Shown here piece by piece: positions 1-7,087 of a DNA stretch of 19,147 bases. Each line of letters begins with the position of its first letter. Within the stretch, counting starts at the first letter, position 1. The notes below the pieces were generated by a model. It was given only the letters and a program-made list of their open reading frames with translations. It was not told where the DNA came from and searched no databases. A program made the translations under genes and the position numbers. Source of the stretch: an uncultured Collinsella sp. (GTDB lineage Bacteria; Actinomycetota; Coriobacteriia; Coriobacteriales; Coriobacteriaceae); the NCBI GenBank assembly GCA_902474645.1, contig CABRWN010000020.1, positions 1 to 19,147 of the forward strand. Direction: 5' to 3'.

Positions 1-574
1 GCCCGCTGAGCTGGGCCTATGCCGGAATCTCTCCCACAGAAACCACCGAAGAGCCAAAAAAGACCTGAGCCTGATGCGGACGCGTGTCGGCTATGTGCCA
101 GATTCCAGCGGAGCATACCAATCTCTCAGCGCGGTTGAGAATCTTCAAATCCGATGTGCGGAATGGGGGCTTGATGCGAATCGTGAGATTCCTCGCGTTT
201 TGAGCCTAGTCGGGCTGGACGTCGAAGAGAAAAAGAGCGTGAGCAGTTTTTCTCTGGGAATGAAACGGCGGCTGGATATAGCTACGGCTTTGTTGGGTGA
301 CACTGATCTGCTTATTTTTGATGAGCCAGCAAATGGGTTGGACCCGCTGGGCATCGAGAGTATATGGGCCCTTATCGGTCGATTGAATCGAGAACAGGGT
401 AAGACCATGCTCATCTCTAGTCATGATTTGGATGAGTTGGCATCGGTTGCAACAAGTTGCGTGTTTATTCATGACGGCGAACTGCTGAAAATGGAATCGA
501 TGGACGTCATAAGGGATGAGGCGCCATCCCTAAAAGAGTATTACAGGCGCTTGATGAAGGCGGTCTCGCTATGA
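1..574 (+). CDS. ABC transporter ATP-binding protein, 5'-truncated by window, apparent -1 frameshift
   Basis: Nucleotide-binding subunit of an ABC exporter of the NatA/BcrA type, powering the two membrane proteins downstream. From the ATG at 74 the frame shows RVGYVPD (Q-loop region with D in place of Q), the signature SFSLGMKRRL, Walker B LLIFDEPANGLDP and the switch histidine ISSHD. Walker A must lie before base 1. The ATG at 74 is therefore internal and not a true start. Upstream, the same frame gives an unlikely Arg/His/Cys-rich string, whereas frame 3 gives GISPTETTEEPKK, the expected segment before RVGYVPD, but stops at 66-68. The two join by a -1 shift at the A6 run at 56-61. The stop overlaps the next start (ATGA, 571-574). 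Either a functional gene with recoding, or an indel. Substrate unknown. Confidence 0.8.
   Translation, partial: PAELGLCRNLSHRNHRRAKKDLSLMRTRVGYVPDSSGAYQSLSAVENLQIRCAEWGLDANREIPRVLSLVGLDVEEKKSVSSFSLGMKRRLDIATALLGDTDLLIFDEPANGLDPLGIESIWALIGRLNREQGKTMLISSHDLDELASVATSCVFIHDGELLKMESMDVIRDEAPSLKEYYRRLMKAVSL
56..62 (+). other. A-AAA-AAG heptamer, candidate -1 frameshift site
   Basis: The heptamer lies in register with the upstream reading frame (CCA AAA AAG), matching the dnaX-type slippery sequence X-XXY-YYZ. A -1 slip continues into the frame holding all downstream ABC motifs; without it the upstream frame ends at the TGA at 66-68. No strong upstream Shine-Dalgarno stimulator or clear downstream pseudoknot was recognised by eye. 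A lost A (A7 to A6) gives the same picture. Confidence 0.45.
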
Positions 575-1395
575 AGCGGGCGATCCATCCCATAAAGGCA
601 GATATGATGCGTTTGCACAGGATGTTTCCGGCGAAGTTTGGTCTTGCGCTTATGCTGGCGTTCGGCTTTCTCTTCGGTGTCTTTCTAAAAAATGGAACAA
701 CGTTGCTCGCCTTTGGCAATAGCGTTTTTGGGGAGGATATTGGTTTCTGCTGGAATGTAATCGATCCTTCTGCACCCGATGAGTCCCTTGTGCGCAGCGC
801 TTTTGCCGGTACATCCCTGTTCGTCCCACTCATCGTTTGTCTGGTGCTTTTACAGGAGCATGGCTATAAAGAGGGGTACCGAATTTCTTCAGCAAGAGGT
901 CTCGCCCGCTTTAATGGGGCTATGGCACATGTACTTTCGCCTGCTTCGATAATTGGCGCAGCATATAGCGTGCTTTGCCTTCTTCTGTTTGCAATAGCCT
1001 TAATACGTGGTGGGCAAAGCTGTGAGCACGACATGCTGGCTGCATTTTTGCCTGCGATGATAATCAACGCCGTATTGGTGATATCGGTTGCGTTGGAGAC
1101 GGTGACCATCTATCGGATTACAAGCAGCGCCGTATTGAGCGGGGCTGTGGTAATAATCGGATTTGTCATGAGCTTGACGCTCTACGGAACTTACCTTCAG
1201 ACGCCCATACCGTCCTTGCGATGGATCTTCTTTCTTCCGGGGCCGTACCTTGGAGTCGGATGTGCCCTTGGGTATAGCGATATGGGGCAGCTGACGCTTC
1301 TGGGATATGGCGCGGCAGCCAGCTGTCTATCGGTATTGATTTACGCTCTCGTGAGCTTTCGTGCTGGGGGTGTGCTCAATGGCTCGTCAGACTAG
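571..1395 (+). CDS. ABC exporter membrane subunit (first)
   Basis: A 274-residue integral membrane protein, probably an ABC-2-type permease partner of the ATPase whose stop codon it overlaps by ATGA. After a basic amphipathic start (MKRAIHPIKADMMRLHR) there are about six hydrophobic segments, roughly at residues 24-42, 70-95, 115-145, 160-185, 190-215 and 240-265. There is no signal peptidase site and no enzymatic motif. Translational coupling to the ATPase and overlap with the next membrane gene point to one complex. The family was assigned from topology and context only; substrate is unknown (small lipophilic compounds, peptides and bacteriocin immunity are all possible for such exporters). 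Base composition is noticeably lower in GC than from 2300 onwards, which may indicate acquired DNA. Confidence 0.7.
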   Translation: MKRAIHPIKADMMRLHRMFPAKFGLALMLAFGFLFGVFLKNGTTLLAFGNSVFGEDIGFCWNVIDPSAPDESLVRSAFAGTSLFVPLIVCLVLLQEHGYKEGYRISSARGLARFNGAMAHVLSPASIIGAAYSVLCLLLFAIALIRGGQSCEHDMLAAFLPAMIINAVLVISVALETVTIYRITSSAVLSGAVVIIGFVMSLTLYGTYLQTPIPSLRWIFFLPGPYLGVGCALGYSDMGQLTLLGYGAAASCLSVLIYALVSFRAGGVLNGSSD

Positions 1396-2197
1396 AAGAT
1401 TCCTTCATTCAGAATTGAAGCATGTGAGCAAATGGACGTACGCCTTAATCCTGGTAATTTATGCGTGCATGGTGGTATTGCAGCTTAATTCTTTCCCGAT
1501 GTGGTTCTGTAGCCTCCGTGAGAACAGTTTCTTGGGCTTTTTCCCAGACCCGACGCTTCGGCTATCGGCAGAGGATGTCCTCCTATTTGGTAATTCAGAG
1601 GTTTTTCGCGGTCTGCTGTTCAACGTAGCCCCGTTGGCTCATGCGTTGTTCTTTCCGTTCATCGCGGCTTGCATTGTGCCGCGCTTTGTCAGTTCGGGCT
1701 TTATTGAGGAACCGTGGGGGTTGTCGGAGGCTCGGGGAGGGAAGCGTGTGTGCGCTATCGTTGCGCGAGTGGTGCTGTCTTCTTTTGCCCTTTTGGGCGC
1801 GTTTGTCCTGTCGAGTGTCGTTTTGTACTGCCTTAACTGCGTAATCGTTTTGGATGCTCAACAGTATTTCAACCTGCATGTATTTTGCTATCGACTTGTT
1901 CTTGCTGCCGCTGCCTGCCTTGCATACGTGGTTTGTTGCGTAATCGTTGTTTCCTATTTTGGGTCCGGCTTCGGTCCGATTGGCATGCTGCTGCTTGTCA
2001 ACGTCGTAGCGATCTACATACAGCTCGGGGCCAATTCCATGCTTCCGCTTCCGTCCTCGATGCTCATGTGGATTTGCGGCGTGACTCCGTTGGGGGATGG
2101 TCAATGCGTTTCGATTTTAATTGACTGCCTCATAAACGTAGCAAGTGTTTTTGCCATTTGCTTTGCCGTCGACCGATTGCGGTCGAGATTTCTTTGA
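1379..2197 (+). CDS. ABC exporter membrane subunit (second)
   Basis: A 272-residue polytopic membrane protein beginning MARQTRRFLHSELK. A GTG at 1361 in the same frame would add six residues, but the ATG at 1379 is preferred because a G-rich ribosome site (GGGGG at 1366-1370) lies upstream at suitable distance. It overlaps the previous gene by 17 nt, as expected for a coupled operon. About six hydrophobic segments are visible, including ALILVIYACMVVLQL near the start and MLLLVNVVAIYIQL in the C-terminal half. It probably pairs with the preceding membrane protein as a heterodimeric ABC-2-like permease. No family motif was recognised, so the role rests on context. It ends with basic residues (DRLRSRFL) and is followed by a GC-rich hairpin. 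Confidence 0.65.
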   Translation: MARQTRRFLHSELKHVSKWTYALILVIYACMVVLQLNSFPMWFCSLRENSFLGFFPDPTLRLSAEDVLLFGNSEVFRGLLFNVAPLAHALFFPFIAACIVPRFVSSGFIEEPWGLSEARGGKRVCAIVARVVLSSFALLGAFVLSSVVLYCLNCVIVLDAQQYFNLHVFCYRLVLAAAACLAYVVCCVIVVSYFGSGFGPIGMLLLVNVVAIYIQLGANSMLPLPSSMLMWICGVTPLGDGQCVSILIDCLINVASVFAICFAVDRLRSRFL

Positions 2198-2237
2198 TTG
2201 TTTGTGAGGGATAATCATACCGAGCATACCAAATACA

Positions 2238-2273
2238 GGGGGGCGGGCACCGTGGCTGGGGTCCGCCCCCCCC
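2238..2273. terminator. GC-rich hairpin between convergent transcription units
   Basis: A run GGGGGGCGGGCAC at 2238-2250 can pair with GTCCGCCCCCC at 2261-2271, leaving a short loop. It lies between the plus-strand ABC exporter operon and the end of the minus-strand hydrolase gene. No clear U-tract follows on the plus strand; on the minus strand a few T residues follow (TATTT). It is most likely a shared transcription end. Confidence 0.5.
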
Positions 2274-2308
2274 TGGCATGGAAGGTTTAAGCCTGTGTGA
2301 TTCGCGAG

Positions 2309-3118
2309 CTAGCGGGCCTGCTTAACCTTGGCTGCTGCCTCGACAAACGACTTCCACAGGTTAAAGTCGGTCTCGAGCGTCTGCCAGGTGTACTCGGGGT
2401 GCCACTGCACGCCCAGGCAGAAAGGCTGGCCTTCGACTTCGATGCACTCGGGAACGCCGTCGGTTGCCTTGGCGACCAAGCGCGTGCTCTTACCCAGACG
2501 GTCGACGCAGCAGTGATGTGCCGAGTTGGTCTGGATCAGCCTGTGCCCGCCAAGCGCGCGCTCCAGCAGCGAACCCGGCACGACCTCGACGGGATGCACG
2601 GGGTCGTTGAGCACGTGGGTATGGCGCCACTGCGTGCGGCCCTCGCGCGCGCCCAGGCTCGGTACGTCCATGCACAGGGTGCCGCCGGTGGCGACGTTGA
2701 GCAGCTGCGTGCCGCGGCAAGTGGTAAAGAGCGGCTTTTTGGCGCGGAGCACCTCGCCGACCAGCTTAAACTCAAAGCTATCGCGGATCTCGCAGCAGAG
2801 GGTGGGATCGTAGGGTCGATCATCGCCCCAGCGTTTGGGATTGACATCGGGGCCGCCGGGAATGGCGATGCCGTCGGCGATATCGACGTAATGACGGATG
2901 ACCTCAATGTCCTCGGTGATGGACATCTGCAGCGGCAGGCCGCCAGCGGCAAGGATGGCATCGACAAAGACACTTGCGATTTCCTCGTTGGGGGAGAGCA
3001 TCTCGGTTAAAAACGGCTCCGCCTCTTCCCAGCGCGGTGCGACGAGGATGAGTGGGCGGTCGGCGGGGGTGACGTCGACGTGCGGGGTGTAGGACGATGA
3101 GGTGCGGGTTCCGATCAT
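2309..3118 (-). CDS. Gamma-glutamyl hydrolase / class I glutamine amidotransferase-like protein (PuuD family)
   Basis: A 269-residue cytosolic member of peptidase family C26. The nucleophile elbow is FTTCRGTQ with Cys134; the His-Glu pair lies in GVQWHPE (His240, Glu242). IPGGPDVNP (about 86-94) is the oxyanion strand region typical of PuuD-like enzymes, and NSAHH (about 198-202) is the usual second His-containing motif. Length fits the family. PuuD hydrolyses gamma-glutamyl-GABA; homologues cleave other gamma-glutamyl amides, so the substrate here is open. The gene lies 87 nt behind an amino acid ABC transporter ATPase on the same strand, which suggests the transporter may deliver gamma-glutamyl compounds or that the released glutamate feeds the same pool. 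The ribosome site before the chosen ATG is weak, so start choice is moderately secure. Confidence 0.85.
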   Translation of the reverse strand: MIGTRTSSSYTPHVDVTPADRPLILVAPRWEEAEPFLTEMLSPNEEIASVFVDAILAAGGLPLQMSITEDIEVIRHYVDIADGIAIPGGPDVNPKRWGDDRPYDPTLCCEIRDSFEFKLVGEVLRAKKPLFTTCRGTQLLNVATGGTLCMDVPSLGAREGRTQWRHTHVLNDPVHPVEVVPGSLLERALGGHRLIQTNSAHHCCVDRLGKSTRLVAKATDGVPECIEVEGQPFCLGVQWHPEYTWQTLETDFNLWKSFVEAAAKVKQAR

Positions 3119-3162
3119 AGGTGTTGCTTTCGAATCTGAAGGTGACAGGGAGCATGAGAGAC

Positions 3163-3194
3163 GTGGGACAACGCTTCCGATGGATTTGTCCCAC
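3163..3194 (-). terminator. Perfect 9-bp stem-loop downstream of the amino acid ABC ATPase gene
   Basis: GTGGGACAA at 3163-3171 pairs perfectly with TTGTCCCAC at 3186-3194 around a 14-nt loop, starting 11 nt beyond the ATPase stop codon. There is no U-tract, so it may act as partial terminator or RNA-stabilising 3' structure before the hydrolase gene. In the minus direction its right half reads CGGAAGCGTTGTCCC, which recurs after the MFS gene near 14812-14826. Confidence 0.45.
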
Positions 3195-3205
3195 GGGGCG
3201 GCTGG

Positions 3206-3970
<765 letters not shown>

Positions 3971-4006
3971 GGTGCTTGGCTCCTTATGACTCGAAATGGT
4001 AAAGCG

Positions 4007-4840
4007 TTAGCGGATGATGGTCGCGCCGGTCTTGTGCGAAACATAGACAGCGGCCTTGTTGATCGCGACATTGATGAGGATGTAGATGACCGCGATAACC
4101 AGGTAGACCGACACGAGGGCGTCGTAGTTGGTAATGAGCACGCGGGCGTTTTGCATGAGGTCGGGGTAGCTCACCACGTAGGCGACAGTGGTGTCCTTGA
4201 CCACGACCACAAGCTGCGAAATCAAGGACGGAATGATAAACCGAATCGCCTGCGGCAACACGATTTTAAAGGTGATTTTAGCTTTGGAGAGACCGAGTGC
4301 CTGGGCCGCCTCGACCTGCCCGCGCGGCACGGCGTTGACGCCGGCACGGAAGATCTCGGCGAGTACGCCGGCGGCAGCGAGCGCGACAGGCAGCGTGAGC
4401 ATCCAAAACGATGGCAGCGAGATCTTGTACTGGGGCAGCACCAAAAAGAAGAAGTAGATGAACAGCAGGCTCGGTACGCCGCGAAAGAAATCGGTGAGTA
4501 CGCGGCAGACCAGCTGCAGCGGCTTAATGTCGCTGGTACGGCCGAGCATAAGGGCTAAGCCCAGCACCAGCGCGATGGCGCCGGCGGTGAGTGCGACTTT
4601 AACGGTGCCCTCAAAGCCGGCAAGCAGGAACTTCCAGGTGGTGAGGTGCGTAAAGAAATACCAATAGTGGACCGAAAGCTGGCCGGTCACATAAAAGCGC
4701 TGCAGCACCAGGATGGCGAGCGCGGCGACAGCAACAAGCGAGATGGCGGTGCCGATGCGAATCTTGGCGCGCATCTTGGGGCCGGGAGCCTCGTAGAGCG
4801 CATCGCGCATGGTGAGTGCAGGGGAGGAATGCTTGCTCAT
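4007..4840 (-). CDS. Amino acid ABC transporter permease (second, GluD-like)
   Basis: A 277-residue HisM/GlnP-type inner membrane permease. A cytosolic N-terminus of about 30 residues precedes the first membrane segment (ISLVAVAALAILVLQRF). The coupling EAA loop reads VEAAQALGLSKAKITFKIVL followed by PQAIR, the expected contact for the ATPase. A periplasmic linker (residues about 50-70) precedes the BPD_transp_1 core of five helices. Its start overlaps the stop of the first permease gene by ATGA (4837-4840), indicating translational coupling and equal amounts of both permeases. The extra N-terminal helix resembles GluD-type subunits of actinobacterial glutamate importers, one reason to favour glutamate as substrate. 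Confidence 0.9.
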   Translation of the reverse strand: MSKHSSPALTMRDALYEAPGPKMRAKIRIGTAISLVAVAALAILVLQRFYVTGQLSVHYWYFFTHLTTWKFLLAGFEGTVKVALTAGAIALVLGLALMLGRTSDIKPLQLVCRVLTDFFRGVPSLLFIYFFFLVLPQYKISLPSFWMLTLPVALAAAGVLAEIFRAGVNAVPRGQVEAAQALGLSKAKITFKIVLPQAIRFIIPSLISQLVVVVKDTTVAYVVSYPDLMQNARVLITNYDALVSVYLVIAVIYILINVAINKAAVYVSHKTGATIIR

Positions 4841-5496
4841 CGGAGGATCCTCACCTTCTTATCGATATAGTTGCCAATGTGGCTCACCACAAAGGCCGTG
4901 CCCAGGTAGCCGAGCGCCGAGATAAAGAACGCGGCGACGCCGCCGAGCGAGCGGGTATTGATGTAGCTCACCACGCCGGTGAGCTCCTGCGGCTTAAGCG
5001 GCACCTGGCTGCCCAAGGCGGTAGTGAGCATGACGGCGATAAAGAGGTTGGTCATGGGCAGCACGCTCGAGCGCAGCGCCTGCGGAATCACGATTTTGGC
5101 GAGGATACGGTTAAAGCTCATGCCCAGCGAGCGGGCGGCTTCCACCTGGCCGACGCCGACGGTGTTGATGCCGCTCATAAAGTTCTCGGAGCCAAAGGCC
5201 GAGCCCAAGAGGACCGTGGCGACGATAACGCAGGTGCGGTAGGGCAGAACGACCTTGAGCGGCGGCAGCGCATAGACGACGATAATGAGCAGCGCGATGC
5301 CGGGGATGTTACGGAAGACCTGGACATACAGGTCGCCAAAGACGCGCAGCGGCTTGAGCGGCGACACGCGCATCACGGTGACGGCGACGGCCAGCACCAT
5401 GGCGATGGCAAACGACTCAAGCGTCATGCCCCAGGTTGCTAGCAGCGCGTCGATATAGTTCTGGCCATAGAGCGACCAGAGTTCGGAGAGACTCAT
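4837..5496 (-). CDS. Amino acid ABC transporter permease (first, GluC-like)
   Basis: A 219-residue HisM/GlnP-type permease forming a heterodimer with the following gene product. The EAA loop is VEAARSLGMSFNRILAKIVI followed by PQALR. Five membrane helices are visible, the first at about residues 27-45 (SFAIAMVLAVAVTVM). The motif QVFRNIPGIALLIIVVY matches the conserved FRxxPxLxxL segment of the family. A strong ribosome site (GGGAGGT) sits five bases before the ATG. It lies 138 nt behind the binding-protein gene, with a terminator-like hairpin between, so it is probably expressed at lower level than the binding protein. Confidence 0.9.
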   Translation of the reverse strand: MSLSELWSLYGQNYIDALLATWGMTLESFAIAMVLAVAVTVMRVSPLKPLRVFGDLYVQVFRNIPGIALLIIVVYALPPLKVVLPYRTCVIVATVLLGSAFGSENFMSGINTVGVGQVEAARSLGMSFNRILAKIVIPQALRSSVLPMTNLFIAVMLTTALGSQVPLKPQELTGVVSYINTRSLGGVAAFFISALGYLGTAFVVSHIGNYIDKKVRILR

Positions 5497-5520
5497 GCGG
5501 ACCTCCCGCCGGTAAGGAAA

Positions 5521-5546
5521 GGGGCTCCCGTGTGTACGGAAGCCCC
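5521..5546 (-). terminator. Attenuating hairpin between binding-protein and permease genes
   Basis: An 11-bp stem with one G-T pair and a 4-nt loop (GGGGCTTCCGT / ACGGGAGCCCC on the minus strand) is followed by TTTCCTT. Position between the binding-protein gene and the permease genes fits the known arrangement in which partial termination gives excess binding protein over membrane components. Read-through is needed for the permeases, since no other promoter was evident in the gap. Confidence 0.7.
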
Positions 5547-5634
5547 GACAACTCAGTGAGGAAATAGTTTACCGCAATAAAGCGCATCATGCGTTTCCGT
5601 ATGGTTTCGTTGCGGCCGTTACCAAGCTCACTGC

Positions 5635-6630
5635 CTAGGCGCCGATCTCGGGCAGCTCGGGAACATTGGTGTCGCCCGTACGGTCGCCGATGCAGATCTG
5701 CCACAGCTCAGTCCAGGTGCCATCGTCCTCGATCTTCTTAAGGAAGTCGTTGACAAAGGCGACGCCGTCGGAATCGAGCGGCAGACCGATGCCATAGGGC
5801 TCCTTGCTGCCAAAGGGCTTACCGGCGATCTTGTACTTACCGGGTTCGCGGACCAGGGCGCTCTGCTGCATGTTGTTGTCGATGACATAGGCGTCAACGC
5901 GGCCCTGCTGGAGTGCCTGGCGGGCCTCCTCGTCGGTCTTGAACTCCTGCTGGCTGGCCTTGGGGGCGAACTCCTCCAGGATGGCGGGGCCGTTGGAGCC
6001 GGACTGGACGGCAACGTTCTTGTCGGCCAGGTCGTCGACGCTCTTGATGTCGTCGTTATCGGCGAGCACCAGGATAGCCTGCTGGGTGTAGTAGTAGGGG
6101 CCGGCGAAGGAGACGAGCTTCTTGCGCTCATCGGTAATGGTGTAAGTGGCAAAGACAGCGTCGACCTGGCCGTTCTGCAGGACAGACTCGCGCGTGTCTG
6201 AGGTCACCTGGGTGATCTCGACCTTGTTCTCGCCCAGAATGTAGTTGGACAGGAGTTGTGCGATACCGGCATCGAAGCCGCGGGTCTGACCGTCTTTCTC
6301 GTTGAGGAGGGAGAAGAGCGTAGAGGTCTGAACGCCACCGATCTTAAAGACGCCGGCGTCCTTGACGGCCGTGGCCCAGGTGCTGGCGGCGATAGCATCG
6401 TCATCGGCCTTGGGGCCGTTGTCGACGAGCTTGTCGAATGCCTTAGCGTCGAGCGTGGTGGAAGCCTCGGTATCCTTGGAGCTCTTGGAGGAGCCGGCGG
6501 CGGAACCCTTGTCGGCCTCGGCGCTGGTGTCGGAGCAGCCGGCAAGACCAAGGCCGGCGACGGTTGCGAAGGTGGCGGCAACGAAGCCGCGGCGGTCGAG
6601 AACGACCTGCTGGGAGAGGTTCTTGCTCAT
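5635..6630 (-). CDS. Amino acid ABC transporter substrate-binding lipoprotein (SBP_bac_3)
   Basis: A 331-residue extracellular lipoprotein that captures the amino acid for the importer. The N-terminus carries DRRGFVAATFA and a lipobox LAGC with Cys32 as lipidation site; the twin arginine (13-14) makes Tat export plausible. A Ser/Ala/Lys-rich linker (33-60) leads into the two-lobed family 3 fold with VFKIGGVQTSTLFSLL, GFDAGIAQLL and the hinge segment QVDAVFATYTITDERKKLVSF. The last four motifs are those seen in glutamate/glutamine/aspartate binders of the GlnH/GluB group. A good ribosome site (AGAAAGGTG) precedes the ATG, and a promoter lies 44-73 nt upstream. First gene of the operon. Glutamate or glutamine is the best guess; the exact ligand cannot be read from sequence alone. 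Confidence 0.92.
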   Translation of the reverse strand: MSKNLSQQVVLDRRGFVAATFATVAGLGLAGCSDTSAEADKGSAAGSSKSSKDTEASTTLDAKAFDKLVDNGPKADDDAIAASTWATAVKDAGVFKIGGVQTSTLFSLLNEKDGQTRGFDAGIAQLLSNYILGENKVEITQVTSDTRESVLQNGQVDAVFATYTITDERKKLVSFAGPYYYTQQAILVLADNDDIKSVDDLADKNVAVQSGSNGPAILEEFAPKASQQEFKTDEEARQALQQGRVDAYVIDNNMQQSALVREPGKYKIAGKPFGSKEPYGIGLPLDSDGVAFVNDFLKKIEDDGTWTELWQICIGDRTGDTNVPELPEIGA

Positions 6631-6673
6631 GGTAGAACACCTTTCTCAATAAAATCCCTAGCGGTTGAGTAGA

Positions 6674-6703
6674 GTTATACCCTATCGCGCTCAAATGGGT
6701 CAA
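6674..6703 (-). promoter_or_regulatory. Promoter of the amino acid importer operon
   Basis: On the minus strand TTGACC (6703-6698) and TATAAC (6679-6674) are separated by 18 nt, both five-of-six matches to sigma70-type boxes. Predicted start near 6667 gives a leader of about 37 nt before the binding-protein ATG at 6630. Confidence 0.6.
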
Positions 6704-6749
6704 CACGAAATAACTCAGAAACATACTTACCTTATGGGTTATTCTTCCT

Positions 6750-6777
6750 ACCAAAAAGGGACAGGCACCTTTGTGGT
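6750..6777. repeat. 28-nt palindromic element (AAAGGGACAG family, copy 1)
   Basis: ACCAAAAAGGG at 6750-6760 faces ACCTTTGTGGT at 6767-6777 around ACAGGC, giving an imperfect hairpin. Related palindromes with the same GGGACAG/CC-CTTTG core occur at 15763-15789 and 16199-16225. Function unknown; dispersed hairpin element. Confidence 0.5.
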
Positions 6778-6814
6778 GGTTCTGGCCGGTGCAGCGGCAT
6801 GCCTTGCTGCTTTG

Positions 6815-7030
6815 TCTCGATCTGTAACATCTTCAGCCGTTTTTGCCGAGTAACTGTTACAGATTGAGATTTTCTCTTCAGGGGAATTCGAATGTCTCAA
6901 TCTGTAACATCTGGACGGTCAAAAGGTCCCTATCTGTTACAGATTGAGATAAAGGTCGGGGACTAAGACGTTTTGTCTAGATCTGTAACAGTTAGACGGA
7001 AATTCGGGCCCTAGATGTTACAGATTGAGA
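6815..7030. repeat. Array of six 15-nt repeats in alternating orientation with 25-26-nt spacers
   Basis: The unit TGTTACAGATTGAGA appears inverted (forms TCTCGATCTGTAACA, TCTCAATCTGTAACA, TCTAGATCTGTAACA) at 6815-6829, 6895-6909 and 6976-6990, and direct at 6855-6869, 6935-6949 and 7016-7030. Start-to-start distances are 40, 40, 40, 41 and 40. The five spacers are 25, 25, 25, 26 and 25 nt and all differ. Each inverted/direct pair can form a 15-bp stem (with one or two mismatches) enclosing a 25-nt loop. The three loops are loosely alike (an ACGG...GGNCC core), while the two between-unit spacers differ from them. The array lies between the divergently placed start of the importer operon and the end of the DXS-like gene. 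Confidence 0.85.
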
Positions 7031-7048
7031 TAATCGCGTCGCGAAAAC

Positions 7049-7086
7049 AAAAACCTCCGCAGGGGTGCTTCCCTTGCGGAGGTTTT
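7049..7086 (-). terminator. Rho-independent terminator of the DXS-like gene
   Basis: On the minus strand AAAACCTCCGCA (7086-7075) pairs with TGCGGAGGTTTTT (7061-7049) around a loop that itself can pair AGGG with CCCT. The U-run is supplied by the second arm, and the structure begins two bases after the stop codon. It is symmetrical enough to work in both directions. Confidence 0.85.
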
Positions 7087-7087
7087 C

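Noticed and set aside
2297..3010. Plus-strand open frame opposite the hydrolase
   Set aside because: The minus strand encodes a complete C26 hydrolase with catalytic triad; the plus frame is a shadow.
6665..6853. Plus-strand open frame of 62 codons in the intergenic region
   Set aside because: It crosses the importer promoter, a palindrome and the repeat array, with no ribosome site; unlikely to be translated.
6815..7030. CRISPR array
   Set aside because: Repeats are only 15 nt, alternate in orientation and no cas genes are near; real arrays have direct repeats of 23 nt or more.
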